64,000 bases of DNA, from NCBI RefSeq assembly GCF_029203305.1, contig NC_089466.1, positions 1,054,001 through 1,118,000 of the forward strand. The letters run 5' to 3'. The notes below the pieces were generated by a model. The model saw only the letters and a list, made by a program, of their open reading frames with translations, ran no database searches and had not been told where the DNA came from. The DNA is from Yamadazyma tenuis. Taxonomy: Eukaryota; Ascomycota; Pichiomycetes; Serinales; Debaryomycetaceae. Positions within the stretch are counted from its first letter, which is position 1; each line of letters begins with the position of its first letter. Position numbers and translations under genes: made by a program. Shown here in pieces: positions 18,550 to 29,072 of this stretch.

Positions 18550-21500
18550 TCAACAGTGTTGGGATGAATAGGCTTGAACAATGATGGCGGTGGCGGTTTG
18601 AATATTCATGGACCGGATGACTCCAACTTGTTTGATTTCGACACACAAGTCTAATTCTGCCAATAGCTCTCCAGGAACACCTTCTCTCTCTTTACCCAAC
18701 AAAATCAATGACTTCTGGGGGAACTTGAGGTCGCTGTTCAACTCCACCGAGTTGTCTGTTTGCTCGAGTCCAATCAAGGTGTATCCCTCCTTCTTCTTTT
18801 GTCTCAAAAACTTCACTATATCGGGAACTGCTACTTCGATCATGGGCATCCAGTGGTCAGCGGTAACCGCCACATTTCTGAACTCGTTGTGGTCTTTGAT
18901 GCTTATATCATGTAGAGTCAACAATCCTGCCCCCAAAACATCACACAACCGACAAATACCACCCAAATTTGGTGGTTTATCGACTAGCGACGAAACCACT
19001 ATAAGGTCGCTTCTTTTCACCAAGGTGTTTTTATCGCTATCATCCAAGTCCATGACCGTGCTCCAAGCTCCACTTTTTGTTTGGAGTGGGTTTTTGTTGA
19101 GCATTTCATGCTTGTTGATGCCAAAAGTGGGTTTGGCCAAAGACTTTTTTCTGTCCTTGATCCATAGGTCCTCACAGTCCTTCCCAATTGGGATATTCAA
19201 ATATCCAATCTGATCAGACGTCAAGTATCTTTTATACTGGGCTTCGGATATGAACTCGACATCGTGATGACTGACTCTTAATAAAAGCACACCCGCAAGA
19301 TTCACCAATGTGTGGTCCTTCTCCATGTCCCACAATAAAGCATCCCCATTTCGGTACGCACCCAAAATGGTGTTGCTGAGGGCACTTTCATACATGTTGG
19401 TAAGAACTTGACTCAACTCCGGTGCCACCTGGATGTGTTTTTCCTCCATCATTGGATAGACGGTACAGATCAAAGATGTTGAAAAGTGTCTTACTGTCGC
19501 CTTGTTTGAAGTTGCACAAGGAATGACTATGAGAAGTAATCTCTCCAAGTATTGTTGTTGCTTTTCTAACGGCAAGTGGTTGATGAAGAGAACCAACACT
19601 CTTTGGTAGGAACATATCAAGGAGGGTTTCATCTCCTTCAAGTCAAGCAAACCTCTCAAGTCGGTGAAGAGTTGGTCTTGTAAATCAGTATAGTCTCCCA
19701 ACTTCAATGCAACAATCCACTCAATGTAGATTCTAACAAGCGGACTGGGGTCACTGTCAAGTAACTTGATGAATTGCTGCAAATATTCAAGGAGGTTGGT
19801 GTTGTTTACCTTAGTAATGATACAGGCAATTATGGTGAACACTCGGATCCGAGTCCATTGTTCATATCCATCGTTGCATCTCACCACTTCAAATAAGTTG
19901 TAAGACTTTTGATTCTCGACGATAAATTCCAAAAGCTGGGAAGCAAAGTCCGACGATTTGATTGACGAATAAATCGCCATAAAGTTGACTTCACTGGAGA
20001 CTTCATGAACATTGTATATGTCCAAGTACAAATCAGAGCCGTCTTGACCGAAATTTTCATCAAACAACCTTCCTATAACGCTTTCCAACTTAAATGCATT
20101 GGAACTCAACTGGTACATTACAAGACCGTCAACCAAGGTCTTGCAAAGCCAGTAAGATCTGGAAAAGTTCTCATGGTGATATACTTGATAGTCAGAAATG
20201 CACTTGGCCAAAGTAGGCAATAAACCTCTTCTTCCCACAGCATTTTCAATCACTGAGCTGCAAAATGCAACCAACGAATCAGACAATGACGGTACTTCCA
20301 ATGCCATGTCTATAATCTTTGGGTGAAGAAGGGCTTGAATAATGGCTTTGTGTAGGTCCTTTTGGTTCAACTGCAATCTGGTGGAAGTTAAGTTGTTCCA
20401 GACTTCCAATAAAACATCCAGGATACCTGAAATTTGGTCCTTCGAAATATTCAGATCCAATAACACCGCTAAGAAGGAAACAACGGATATGTTTGACTGG
20501 TAGCTCACCAAGTTGGATGGAATAATAGTTAAAATAGCATCAATATCACCACTTTTAAACACCTTTTTTGTGGTCAAGATTTCAAGAGTTCTCAAGAACT
20601 GTCCGACCATGTCTTCTTTCACTTTGTAGAAGTCTTTCGAGTTGATGCTTGCAGTCTTAGAGTTGACAAACATACGTTTTTTGAACAGCACCAAAGAGCC
20701 CAAGTCAAAAGCCTTCAAGTTTGTGTCGTTAACCAAGCTGTTCAAGAACTTATACTTGACCACCAGCACCCGAAGCACCTCCTCGTCGTTCAGCTCAACG
20801 TCTTCTTGAACAGAATTCCACAAACTGCTCAACTCTAAGGTGTTTGGAATAGACGAAGACCTGGCCAAAACCTGGTAAATATCGGGGTCTTGAGGCTCGT
20901 TGACTAACTTCTCGAGGTGAACATTCAAATACTGTTTGAACTGGGCTGATTCAAACGAGTGGAGATCCAAAGAGGAGCCAATCAAATTGGCCACGACCTT
21001 TGTTCTGTCAATATATTCGAACTGAGAACCCAAAACTGACCTGAAATATAAAGACACGGCGTTGACAAAATCACTTGCAAAATCGAGCTTGAAATCGTCC
21101 GGAGAAGCCATGTTTTGAAGCAAATACTTCTTGATATCTTCAAAGTTCTCATTAACCAAAGCAGAACCGTTGAACCTGATAAACCGTTCCATTGCTTTCA
21201 AAAACGAGGAAACTTCAAACTTAAAGCTCAACACTAACCTCAAGGTTATGGTCTGCAAAGTCTTGTGGAACAAGAATCCTTCAGATGCTATTTCAAATAA
21301 GGAAACCAATTTCTCTCCAGCTTCGGAGAATTCCAAAATCTGCTTTCCTTGGAGCCCTTTGTAGATACCAAGTAGAACATATATTTTGGAAGGATCAAAC
21401 GCATCCTTAACATTGCTCAAGACTTTCAAAAATGTGTTCACCAACACCCGAGACTCCTCTTCCGTGTTGCAGCTTTGAATAATATCGGCTATAAAGTCAC

Positions 21501-22719
21501 ACATTATATCCCCATATGAGCATTGGTCCTCAACCACAATTAAGTGGTTTGCAAGCATCATATACGGCAAAAAGATTGTTTCCAAGACTGGTAATGCATG
21601 TTTGATCAAGAACAAATTGGATGATGGAATTGAGTAGAGAAGGTTCAACGTGAACTTCCTGACAGAGTCGTTGCCTGCTCTGAATCCGGTGGATAATAAA
21701 CTGAAGCCCCAGGATGGGTGAATTGACGAGTCTGGGGAAATCAACAGAATAATGTCACCAGATGCAGCTTCCGTTTGGTGGAGCGATGTGTCTATTGCAA
21801 CAATCTCAAATACAGTGAAGAACCGTTCCCACTCTTTCATGTATAGTGACTTCTCATCTATTTTAAACTCGAAAATGGAATTATGGATGTCAGCATTGAT
21901 TTGAAGAATAGATAACTTCAAGATTGAAAAGCACAACTTTCTATGTTCATGAAGCTCGCTAGTGAGCCCTCCTTGCAAGTAGTCGAAGTATTTTGAGTTC
22001 AGCAAAATGACTGATTGGTAAAATGTATCACTGGTAAAATTAGCGTTCAGATTATTCAAATACCGAAGCCATACAATATAGGCATTTGTACAGTGGTAGT
22101 TGGATTTTGTCTGGATTAACAAGAAGATTATGTTCCACAAAAAGTCTGTGCCAAGAGTCTTCCGGGTAATGGTATCGATTCTCCATTTAAATGTCTTCAA
22201 AGCCTGAGCATTGATTTCCTCAACATCGATAGCTACTAAGAAACATAATATTTGATCCACTTTGAAATCAGTTTCGAACGAGGTTTGAGCAAATACGAGC
22301 TCCAATACCTTCAACAAGTATACTATGTAGTCTTGTTCGAGAGCCTCACCTTTGTGGCTCACGATCTCACTAGACTCCAAAATGGCTTTTATACCAGGAA
22401 CAAACTTGTTCATAGAATGTTTTATATGAGCAGAGAGTGCTCTTTTGATCTGGCAAATGGCAAGTTCGTAGAGCTGTGGAAGTTTTCCACACATTTGGAT
22501 CATGTTCTTCAAGTATTGTTCTTCATGGACAGAACTGATGACATTTTCGACGAAGGGACTCACAATCGAAATCACTGGAGCTTTATCTTCAATCTGGTCC
22601 AACAAGTCACACAAGCCAGGGATGCTTTCGGGGGATTCCCCAATATTTTGGGCAAGTTCCACGCCTATGGCGGCCACCTTTTGGGGGTCTAAAAACCTGG
22701 AAACCAACAGTAGCGACAT
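18550..22719 (-). CDS. TRM3: tRNA (guanosine-18-2'-O)-methyltransferase Trm3
   Basis: A 1389-residue protein made of a long helical-repeat N-terminal region and a C-terminal SPOUT (SpoU) methyltransferase domain, as in baker's yeast Trm3 (about 1436 residues). The three SpoU motifs are near the end: motif 1 VVSSLVDKPPNLGGICRLCD (about 1235-1260), motif 2 LILLGKEREGVPGELL, and motif 3 GVIRSMNIQTATAIIV. The enzyme makes Gm18 in the D-loop of several cytoplasmic tRNAs. The N-terminal 1150 residues have no other recognised domain and form alpha-solenoid-like repeats. The ATG at 22719 starts MSLLLVSRFLDPQKV. A TTCGCG element sits 31 bp upstream. Confidence 0.93.
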   Translation of the reverse strand: MSLLLVSRFLDPQKVAAIGVELAQNIGESPESIPGLCDLLDQIEDKAPVISIVSPFVENVISSVHEEQYLKNMIQMCGKLPQLYELAICQIKRALSAHIKHSMNKFVPGIKAILESSEIVSHKGEALEQDYIVYLLKVLELVFAQTSFETDFKVDQILCFLVAIDVEEINAQALKTFKWRIDTITRKTLGTDFLWNIIFLLIQTKSNYHCTNAYIVWLRYLNNLNANFTSDTFYQSVILLNSKYFDYLQGGLTSELHEHRKLCFSILKLSILQINADIHNSIFEFKIDEKSLYMKEWERFFTVFEIVAIDTSLHQTEAASGDIILLISPDSSIHPSWGFSLLSTGFRAGNDSVRKFTLNLLYSIPSSNLFLIKHALPVLETIFLPYMMLANHLIVVEDQCSYGDIMCDFIADIIQSCNTEEESRVLVNTFLKVLSNVKDAFDPSKIYVLLGIYKGLQGKQILEFSEAGEKLVSLFEIASEGFLFHKTLQTITLRLVLSFKFEVSSFLKAMERFIRFNGSALVNENFEDIKKYLLQNMASPDDFKLDFASDFVNAVSLYFRSVLGSQFEYIDRTKVVANLIGSSLDLHSFESAQFKQYLNVHLEKLVNEPQDPDIYQVLARSSSIPNTLELSSLWNSVQEDVELNDEEVLRVLVVKYKFLNSLVNDTNLKAFDLGSLVLFKKRMFVNSKTASINSKDFYKVKEDMVGQFLRTLEILTTKKVFKSGDIDAILTIIPSNLVSYQSNISVVSFLAVLLDLNISKDQISGILDVLLEVWNNLTSTRLQLNQKDLHKAIIQALLHPKIIDMALEVPSLSDSLVAFCSSVIENAVGRRGLLPTLAKCISDYQVYHHENFSRSYWLCKTLVDGLVMYQLSSNAFKLESVIGRLFDENFGQDGSDLYLDIYNVHEVSSEVNFMAIYSSIKSSDFASQLLEFIVENQKSYNLFEVVRCNDGYEQWTRIRVFTIIACIITKVNNTNLLEYLQQFIKLLDSDPSPLVRIYIEWIVALKLGDYTDLQDQLFTDLRGLLDLKEMKPSLICSYQRVLVLFINHLPLEKQQQYLERLLLIVIPCATSNKATVRHFSTSLICTVYPMMEEKHIQVAPELSQVLTNMYESALSNTILGAYRNGDALLWDMEKDHTLVNLAGVLLLRVSHHDVEFISEAQYKRYLTSDQIGYLNIPIGKDCEDLWIKDRKKSLAKPTFGINKHEMLNKNPLQTKSGAWSTVMDLDDSDKNTLVKRSDLIVVSSLVDKPPNLGGICRLCDVLGAGLLTLHDISIKDHNEFRNVAVTADHWMPMIEVAVPDIVKFLRQKKKEGYTLIGLEQTDNSVELNSDLKFPQKSLILLGKEREGVPGELLAELDLCVEIKQVGVIRSMNIQTATAIIVQAYSSQHC

Positions 22720-23215
22720 GTTTGCAGATGAGGTCTATAATTTTTCAGTCTTCGCGCTGCCAGAGCTGGGAAGATGCGATGCGATTTTGCAGCTATCAGC
22801 AGAAGGATATACTGAAAAGAGAATACACTATTTGAACACGAACGCTTGCGATCATGTCGTGCTAACAATCATTTGGAGGTACCCGCTCTTATTATTCGAG
22901 AATTAATGAGTTTTTCTATTCCATTTTTAGGCTGTCCTTGAAAAGAATACTGTAATAACCACACGTACCCGTTACACTCATCTCTGGAGACACCCTAAAA
23001 GGTATCCTATTCATCACATGATTCTCTGCTGTTGTTTCTGGGTCTATTTCCCGATTCCGGTGATGGATAGCAGTTCCGGCGTTATCTTATACCATCGCTA
23101 ACAACTGCACGCGCGCGCGAAAACGGCGGAATTGAAACCTCTTTTGGCCGTTATCTGAGTCAACATATCCAATCCTTTTCTTCAAAACCAGTTTCCGTAT
23201 CTACCAACCTCTGTG
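22720..23215. promoter_or_regulatory. Divergent TRM3/DUF3445 intergenic region
   Basis: About 500 bp without a gene. It holds TTCGCG at 22751-22756 beside TRM3 and, 92 bp before the DUF3445 ATG, a run of alternating CG (23110-23119) merging into CGCGAAAA (23116-23123). No RNA gene or TATA box was clearly seen. Confidence 0.45.
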
Positions 23216-24403
23216 ATGGAGTCAGTACACGTCGCAACACTCCAGCACATCCAGCACGTCTTGGAAACCTACCACGCCTACAAACTCGAGGTGCTCCTCG
23301 TTCTCACTTTCGCTATTGGTGCAGTTTTCAGGGTCTCTCAAAAGAAAGCTGCTGCAAACTCATCCAAACCCAGCTTCTACTCTTCCTCCGACGATTATGT
23401 TACTCCCACAATCAAGCCTGCTGATCTGAAGTTTGTATGGAACGAAACCCCTGCTTTGAAGTCCTATCCCTTTAAGGATGCAGAGTATAAGCTCACCATG
23501 GGAATCAAACGATTAGATCCCCAGGACTGGCTTTTGATCGAACCAACTTACTTGGATCACATTGAAGAAAAGATACGCATTACCACCAACTCCCACACGG
23601 AGTACGGTGACTTTGACTTGAGGTCCAGTACCTTGTTCGTGACTCCCGAGTGCGCTCCTGCCATCAGAGAATTCTACGATATTGTCGTACAATACATGTG
23701 TGACAAGTACCCCAAGTACTTTCAGGTGAAGGGAAGCCGGGTGTTCAACTCTATCACCGGCCAGTACCTTCCTCGGGCTGCGAGCGAGAAGGTAGAGCCA
23801 ATCGAGTATTTGGACTATTTGGTGAAAAATATCGAAGAAGACGTGATATTCATGCTAAAACCCCAGGACAACCCGGAATCCGAGTACTACTTCAAGGGAG
23901 GCATCTTTGCATTTGCAGCTGGATTTGACCCCAAAGACAAGTTCAACACTCCCATGACATCTATTCATCAGCCTATTCCAGGGTATGAGAGTAAGCTCAA
24001 AACATCGATGAACCGGTTTTTCAACCGAATCACCCCTGGACAGTTTGTAACCAGAAGCAACTTCTCACTACAAACCCACAACCTATTTTTTGTGCACGAT
24101 CGTAACAAGGGCCACAATCGACCAGAGGACGAGGTTGTGGAGCCTAAAAAGGAAGAAGAGTTGGACTTTGATAAGCAAGTGCATTATAGAAGTGAAAGAC
24201 AAGTATTGACGAGGTTGCCGAAGACGGGTGCAGTGGTTTTCACCATCCGGACGTACTTGCTTCCACTTAGTGAGGTCAAGAAAGATGGAAAAGAAGTGTG
24301 TGCTAGGCTTAGTGGAGCAGTTGAAAAGTTTCCTGAGGATATCAGAACCTATAAGAATGCCCGAGAATGGGGAGATGCGGTGATCAGCTACTTGAGGAGA
24401 TAG
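23216..24403 (+). CDS. DUF3445 / heme-dependent oxidative N-demethylase-like protein
   Basis: A 395-residue protein with an N-terminal membrane anchor (about 24-42, LEVLLVLTFAIGAVFRV) followed by a DUF3445/HODM-alpha-like domain. Typical blocks are PFKDAEYKLTMGIKRLDPQDWLLI, ITTNSHTEYG, AGFDPKDKFNTPMTSIHQPIPGY, then MNRFFNRITPGQFVTRSNFSL and HYRSERQVLTRLPKTGAVVFTI. In bacteria this fold is a heme-dependent demethylase subunit; in fungi the members are largely uncharacterised. The frame reads back to a GTG, but the first ATG is at 23216. The anchor suggests an ER or other endomembrane location with the domain on one side. The family assignment is firm; the reaction in yeast is unknown. Confidence 0.82.
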   Translation: MESVHVATLQHIQHVLETYHAYKLEVLLVLTFAIGAVFRVSQKKAAANSSKPSFYSSSDDYVTPTIKPADLKFVWNETPALKSYPFKDAEYKLTMGIKRLDPQDWLLIEPTYLDHIEEKIRITTNSHTEYGDFDLRSSTLFVTPECAPAIREFYDIVVQYMCDKYPKYFQVKGSRVFNSITGQYLPRAASEKVEPIEYLDYLVKNIEEDVIFMLKPQDNPESEYYFKGGIFAFAAGFDPKDKFNTPMTSIHQPIPGYESKLKTSMNRFFNRITPGQFVTRSNFSLQTHNLFFVHDRNKGHNRPEDEVVEPKKEEELDFDKQVHYRSERQVLTRLPKTGAVVFTIRTYLLPLSEVKKDGKEVCARLSGAVEKFPEDIRTYKNAREWGDAVISYLRR

Positions 24404-24522
24404 GGTTTTAGGAGTATTTATAGAGGAGCGGTGTTGGAATATTTATTATTAGAGGAGTGGTGTAAGAATATTTAATAGGGGTATGTACTATGTAATACAG
24501 ATAGGACTAGTCTCAAAGACTT

Positions 24523-26556
24523 CTAGAGCTTGACTACCTCCTCTCGGATTTCCTCCCAGATGTCAAGGTTCTTCTTGGCCCAGTTCACTAGAAACCCGTT
24601 GTAGCACAAGAGAATATCGTAAATCACCTTTAACTGTTTCTTGTGGAAATTCTTGAAGTTCTTGTTAAGCTCATCCGCAATATATGAGATGTCTCCAAGC
24701 ATGATATCCTGGCACTTTTCTAACGTATTGATTTTGGTCTTCAAATCGCTGATTCTATGCTTCCTAGTTTCCTGAGGATTCTGGTCCATAATGTCACTGA
24801 CATACTGGGTGATCTTCTTGATGGAGTTCATGTTGGGGAACTTGAATCGGGAAGCATACGAATTGTTGGGAGCATTCTGATCTAGTTGGTACCGTCTCTG
24901 CTTGGACACTGGGTCCGAGTTGATGGCGTTTTCAATAGTGGCAGTTTCTTCTTCGACTTTCAACAAGCCCTGAAGTGTCGCCTTCTTCTCCTTCAACTCA
25001 CTGTCAAGCATCTTCTTCTGTCTGTCCTTTCTCCTCTGGAACTTCTGGATAAATCTCAACGTGGTGGAGTACTGGACTTCTTCTCCTAAGGGCTCGGAGA
25101 ACTTGGTTTCTAAGTCACTGATCAAGGCATTTATAGTGATGTATGACCGATCAAACACCTGGCCCATCTTGTCCAAGATAATATTGAGCTTCCCAACGTC
25201 CTTATCTTCGCCCTGTTCCTGGGACTTGGTTCTGATTATGGGTGCGTCGGCGAGCAACAACGAAAACGAGTTGAAAACGGTGCCTAGCTCGGTGTAGTCG
25301 TTGGCTAGTCCGATGAAATTGTCCATGATCTTCCTGTTGATGTCGTCCAAATGAGACGTGTTGACGGTTTCAATACTATCGCTGTTGAGGTCGTTTTCGT
25401 TCGAGTCCTTGGGAGAAAGGCTGTTACTGTCTTCTGAGGCAGTGGTCGGGACCAGGTTTTCAGGGTCACCCCCACCACTACCATTGATCAACTTGCCGGT
25501 GGACTTTCCGAGCTTCTTGGAGTTCTCCAGGATCGTGTTCAAAAACCCCATATTGATGTTGGTGGTGAAATGAGGTAGACTGGCGTATACCGCATCGGTC
25601 TTCAACCCGTTCTCGGGGTTCAGGTGATAGATGTCCTTGGGCAATTGGTTCAGAATCAAGTTGATCTCGTCCTGCCAGTTGGTGTTGGGGTCTAAGAACT
25701 TGCTAAAAAACTCGAGGTTTCTGATCTGGCGGATGTTGAGGCAGTTATTCAAGAAACTGGTGAGAAGTCGCTTGCGGTGCTCAATGAGCTTGTTGGAGTT
25801 GAGATGCGTCGAATTGATGTACGAGTAGTTGTTTGTCAGCTCCTTTTGTTTGGGGCTAACGATGTTGCTGCCCTTGCTGGTGACTATATTGTTCAAGATG
25901 GAGAAGTTGATGTAGTTCTTGGGGGGGATGGGAGGAATGATCACCAATGGAAACACCTTCGTCAAGATCTCTCGAAGACTCTCAAAGTCGCTATACCGTC
26001 GGCGAGTCTGGACCTCTTCTTTGTTGTCTTCGTTGATCAACTTGATGGTATAGACGATATACTTCTTCAGAGAATTCAGCATTCCTTCACTCGAGTTATT
26101 GGCTTCGGTGATTTGCACCTTCATGTTGGAGCTGGGCCGGAGAAGCCTCATCACCCTGCTTTCGGTGTTAATTTGGATCGAGCCGGTGGTGGTGGCTTCG
26201 GTGTCAGTAGACCCGTCACCGTTTGATTTGGGGTTTGTGTAGAGAAGGACAGACTCTTCGGGACTGGCAAATACCGGGGCCAGGGCGTCGCCAGCGGCAT
26301 CCACCACGTCCACCTGATGGTTTTTCACTCGGTCGGGGCCACCATCCCCGTGCAAATTGGTGGTATGCACATGGTTCTTATCGTTGATCATGCTTGATAG
26401 CAGAGTGTGATCAAAGGGATTGTTGTCTTCGTCGGCGAATTGATCTTCAGGTAGAGTTAAGGCGCCGGCGCCGTGCAATTGGTCGGTGGTTTCAGGGGTG
26501 GGTCCGGTATCTGCAGGGGTGTCTGGGTCTATTTTGTCTGTAGACATCGGTGGCAT
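24523..26556 (-). CDS. SNX41: PX-domain sorting nexin, Snx41/Atg20 type
   Basis: A 677-residue sorting nexin. An acidic, disordered N-terminus is followed by a PX domain at about 130-285, with the phosphoinositide-binding RRRYSDF (185-191), the proline loop IIPPIPPKN (about 206-214) and EHRKRLLTSFLNNCL. A BAR-like helical region occupies about 400-677 (KMGQVFDRSYITINAL, FIQKFQRRKDRQKKML, ending KNLDIWEEIREEVVKL). Snx41 and Atg20 pair with Snx4 to retrieve cargo from endosomes and to support selective autophagy. I cannot securely separate SNX41 from ATG20 by eye; length favours SNX41. The ATG at 26556 is used; a second lies at 26547. It is divergent from NUP84, with about 150 bp between starts. 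Confidence 0.78.
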   Translation of the reverse strand: MPPMSTDKIDPDTPADTGPTPETTDQLHGAGALTLPEDQFADEDNNPFDHTLLSSMINDKNHVHTTNLHGDGGPDRVKNHQVDVVDAAGDALAPVFASPEESVLLYTNPKSNGDGSTDTEATTTGSIQINTESRVMRLLRPSSNMKVQITEANNSSEGMLNSLKKYIVYTIKLINEDNKEEVQTRRRYSDFESLREILTKVFPLVIIPPIPPKNYINFSILNNIVTSKGSNIVSPKQKELTNNYSYINSTHLNSNKLIEHRKRLLTSFLNNCLNIRQIRNLEFFSKFLDPNTNWQDEINLILNQLPKDIYHLNPENGLKTDAVYASLPHFTTNINMGFLNTILENSKKLGKSTGKLINGSGGGDPENLVPTTASEDSNSLSPKDSNENDLNSDSIETVNTSHLDDINRKIMDNFIGLANDYTELGTVFNSFSLLLADAPIIRTKSQEQGEDKDVGKLNIILDKMGQVFDRSYITINALISDLETKFSEPLGEEVQYSTTLRFIQKFQRRKDRQKKMLDSELKEKKATLQGLLKVEEETATIENAINSDPVSKQRRYQLDQNAPNNSYASRFKFPNMNSIKKITQYVSDIMDQNPQETRKHRISDLKTKINTLEKCQDIMLGDISYIADELNKNFKNFHKKQLKVIYDILLCYNGFLVNWAKKNLDIWEEIREEVVKL

Positions 26557-26709
26557 CCTTTTGAGGTTTCCTTAGGAGCGCTATCGCGAAGTGTGGGAGT
26601 GCGTGGGCGTGCGCATGTTAATCGCTTGGGGATGGGTCAGAAGGCGTGTGCGTACCCGTCCAAACATCGCGACCTTTTGGTGGCTCTGTTTGTTTAAAAC
26701 ATCCCAACT

Positions 26710-29037
26710 ATGGCAGATGATCTGATGGACGTGGAAGTCGTCAATGTGGTTATCGAGACTCGCTTTGCCCAGATACTTGAGATCCTAGGAAGGCAACCAC
26801 CTGAAGACCAGGACCCATTTACCCTTGTGCAACAATCCCGGGACGTGGCGTCCACCAAAGCCCTTCAAACTAAAGACCTCATGTTTGAAAATTCCACTCC
26901 CGAGCTTGAGCAGGAGTTTGTCAGCTGGCAGTTAGAAACCAAGTTGTGGCACTTGGCAGAGATTCTCTACAGCTTTCGTTTGGCTCGAATTGAACCTCAT
27001 AAACTGTATGGCTTCTCTTCTGTTCCGGTGGTGGAAGAGAACTTCAGAAAGCAAAATACCAAGTTGGCCGAGATTATCATGATCATTGAGTGGATCCAGG
27101 TGAATTCCCCCCTTGTGGACACGTCTAAGGTTCCAATTGCCACCAAGTGGAACAATACGAAGAGATCGGTGCAAACCAGGGACTTAAAGGTGTTGGCCGA
27201 ATCCACCTCCGAATCTGCCCAGGACTATGTCAGTGAATTGGACCCTGACGGGCCATTGCGCTCAGGCAAACGCTTGCATTCCGAAGACGTCAAAACTGAC
27301 GATGAGGTGTTTAAAATCATCTACAAATTGGTGTTGTATCGAAATTTTGACGAAGCTATCACCATCGCCAACGAAACTGGAAACTATCCGTTATCGATGA
27401 TTTTGGTGGGTGATATGCTCCCGTACTTGGACACTAAGTTGGACGGGGAATATATTGAAGAACGCAGCATTGAGTTGACCACTTCCCAGGGTTGCAGGCA
27501 TAAGTTGATGTGGTACCAAGCGGTATACAAATTATCGCAACAGACCAACTTGAACAAATATGAAAAGCTCATCTACAACTATCTCAGCGGAGCCAATATC
27601 CTGGAAAACCTCAAGGAAGCCCCTGACTGGGATGAATGTTTGTTGTTGTACTGTAACCAAGTGATGGTCAGTGAGTTGTTGCAGTTCTACAACCAGTTTT
27701 ATAAAAAAGAGGTCAGTGAGACCCTTGATATTATCATCCCCAAACCACAAATAGATGGCATCGATGCCATTTTGAACGCTTTGCTGACCGTCGGTAACTC
27801 CGTGGGAGAGAGCTCTAGACATCCAATACGAATCATTACGGGAGGAGTGATGATCAAGAAGATTTCGCCCTTGGTGACCGACACGGCCACTTCGCATTCG
27901 AGTAGCAACAACAAAGTATACGAAAACACCTCTCTATTGAGGATATTGGTGCACTTAGCCATCTTCTTGAGATGGACGGACGCAGAGCATATTGATCCCA
28001 CCGACTTCACCAAGTTGGTCATTCTTTACATCAAAAAATTATCCACTGTGGGACTCAACAAGTTGATCCCATTTTACTTACAGTATATTCCTGGAGATAT
28101 CGAGGCTGTTGAGTACTACTCGGATCTCTTGTGTTCCATTCGGTCCAAGGAAGAAAAACTTCAACAGATTCAAATCTGCAAAAAATTGGCATATTTCAAT
28201 GCTCCCATAAATTCGTCCACAGGCGAGGAAAGACTTAATGTTGTATTGAAGAGGACGGTGGAAAAAATATTGGACAAAACAGAATCCCATTACCAGCCAA
28301 GCTTATTCATAACTATCAAGGACCAGTACAACACAATAGACGAAATTGATGAAGAGTTATACGAGTCTGCTGACTATTTGTTGGCTAACTCCATGTATGA
28401 AGATACCATAATTGTGTCAATGGTTATAATAAAACGGTTCTTGTTATCGGGAAAACTAGCAGCCTTGAAGGAGTTTGCAAAGGAAAAGAACTTTAAGCAA
28501 ATAGTGAACAGTTATGACAACGACTTGGGTATCAGGCAGTTCAATAGTGAAAACTTCACGTCATCCAGTCCTTCAATAAGCGAAGAAGACCGGGAAGAGT
28601 TGTTAAATTACGATTTATTGATCAAGGGCCTCAACTCTATTTCTGAGTGGAAGAGGTTTGTTGAAGACAACGGAAAAAACAAGACCAACTTCAAAACCAA
28701 GGATGTGCATCATTCGATCAACAAGATCACTACTCAATTAAACGACTTGGTGATGAGATGGTTCGTTAACACTCCAAATGAGCTTTTGAGGGAATTTAGA
28801 AACCTCTACGTTCCCTACCTTGTGATTGAATTACTCAAAATATATGAATTCTCCCGATTCAATAACCCTGAGTACTTGAACAAGTCGTTTGACTTGATCA
28901 AACTGGTGGCTAATGAAGATGAAAATGACTTGCTTGTCTGTTTCATGAAAAGTGGAAAGCTCAGCGAGTTCTTGAGTAAATGTGGAGAAGTAGCGTTGGC
29001 CGCTAGCGAAAAGGGTGTCACGGGCATCTTTGTATAG
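26710..29037 (+). CDS. NUP84: Nucleoporin Nup84 (Nup107 homologue)
   Basis: A 775-residue all-helical scaffold nucleoporin of the Y-shaped Nup84 complex, the outer ring of the nuclear pore. The most telling block is LDPDGPLRSGKRLHSEDVKT followed by VFKIIYKLVLYRNFDEAITIAN (about 178-225), the Nup84/Nup107 signature. The remaining length is alpha-helical repeat without other domains, and the C-terminus (FDLIKLVANEDENDLLVCF, SGKLSEFLSKCGEVAL) fits the Nup133-binding region. Baker's yeast Nup84 is 726 residues. The ATG at 26710 is the first in frame. It is convergent with RPN6, leaving 35 bp between stops. Confidence 0.9.
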   Translation: MADDLMDVEVVNVVIETRFAQILEILGRQPPEDQDPFTLVQQSRDVASTKALQTKDLMFENSTPELEQEFVSWQLETKLWHLAEILYSFRLARIEPHKLYGFSSVPVVEENFRKQNTKLAEIIMIIEWIQVNSPLVDTSKVPIATKWNNTKRSVQTRDLKVLAESTSESAQDYVSELDPDGPLRSGKRLHSEDVKTDDEVFKIIYKLVLYRNFDEAITIANETGNYPLSMILVGDMLPYLDTKLDGEYIEERSIELTTSQGCRHKLMWYQAVYKLSQQTNLNKYEKLIYNYLSGANILENLKEAPDWDECLLLYCNQVMVSELLQFYNQFYKKEVSETLDIIIPKPQIDGIDAILNALLTVGNSVGESSRHPIRIITGGVMIKKISPLVTDTATSHSSSNNKVYENTSLLRILVHLAIFLRWTDAEHIDPTDFTKLVILYIKKLSTVGLNKLIPFYLQYIPGDIEAVEYYSDLLCSIRSKEEKLQQIQICKKLAYFNAPINSSTGEERLNVVLKRTVEKILDKTESHYQPSLFITIKDQYNTIDEIDEELYESADYLLANSMYEDTIIVSMVIIKRFLLSGKLAALKEFAKEKNFKQIVNSYDNDLGIRQFNSENFTSSSPSISEEDREELLNYDLLIKGLNSISEWKRFVEDNGKNKTNFKTKDVHHSINKITTQLNDLVMRWFVNTPNELLREFRNLYVPYLVIELLKIYEFSRFNNPEYLNKSFDLIKLVANEDENDLLVCFMKSGKLSEFLSKCGEVALAASEKGVTGIFV

Positions 29038-29072
29038 CCAAGTGTATAATATGTATATATATTAATTCTGTT

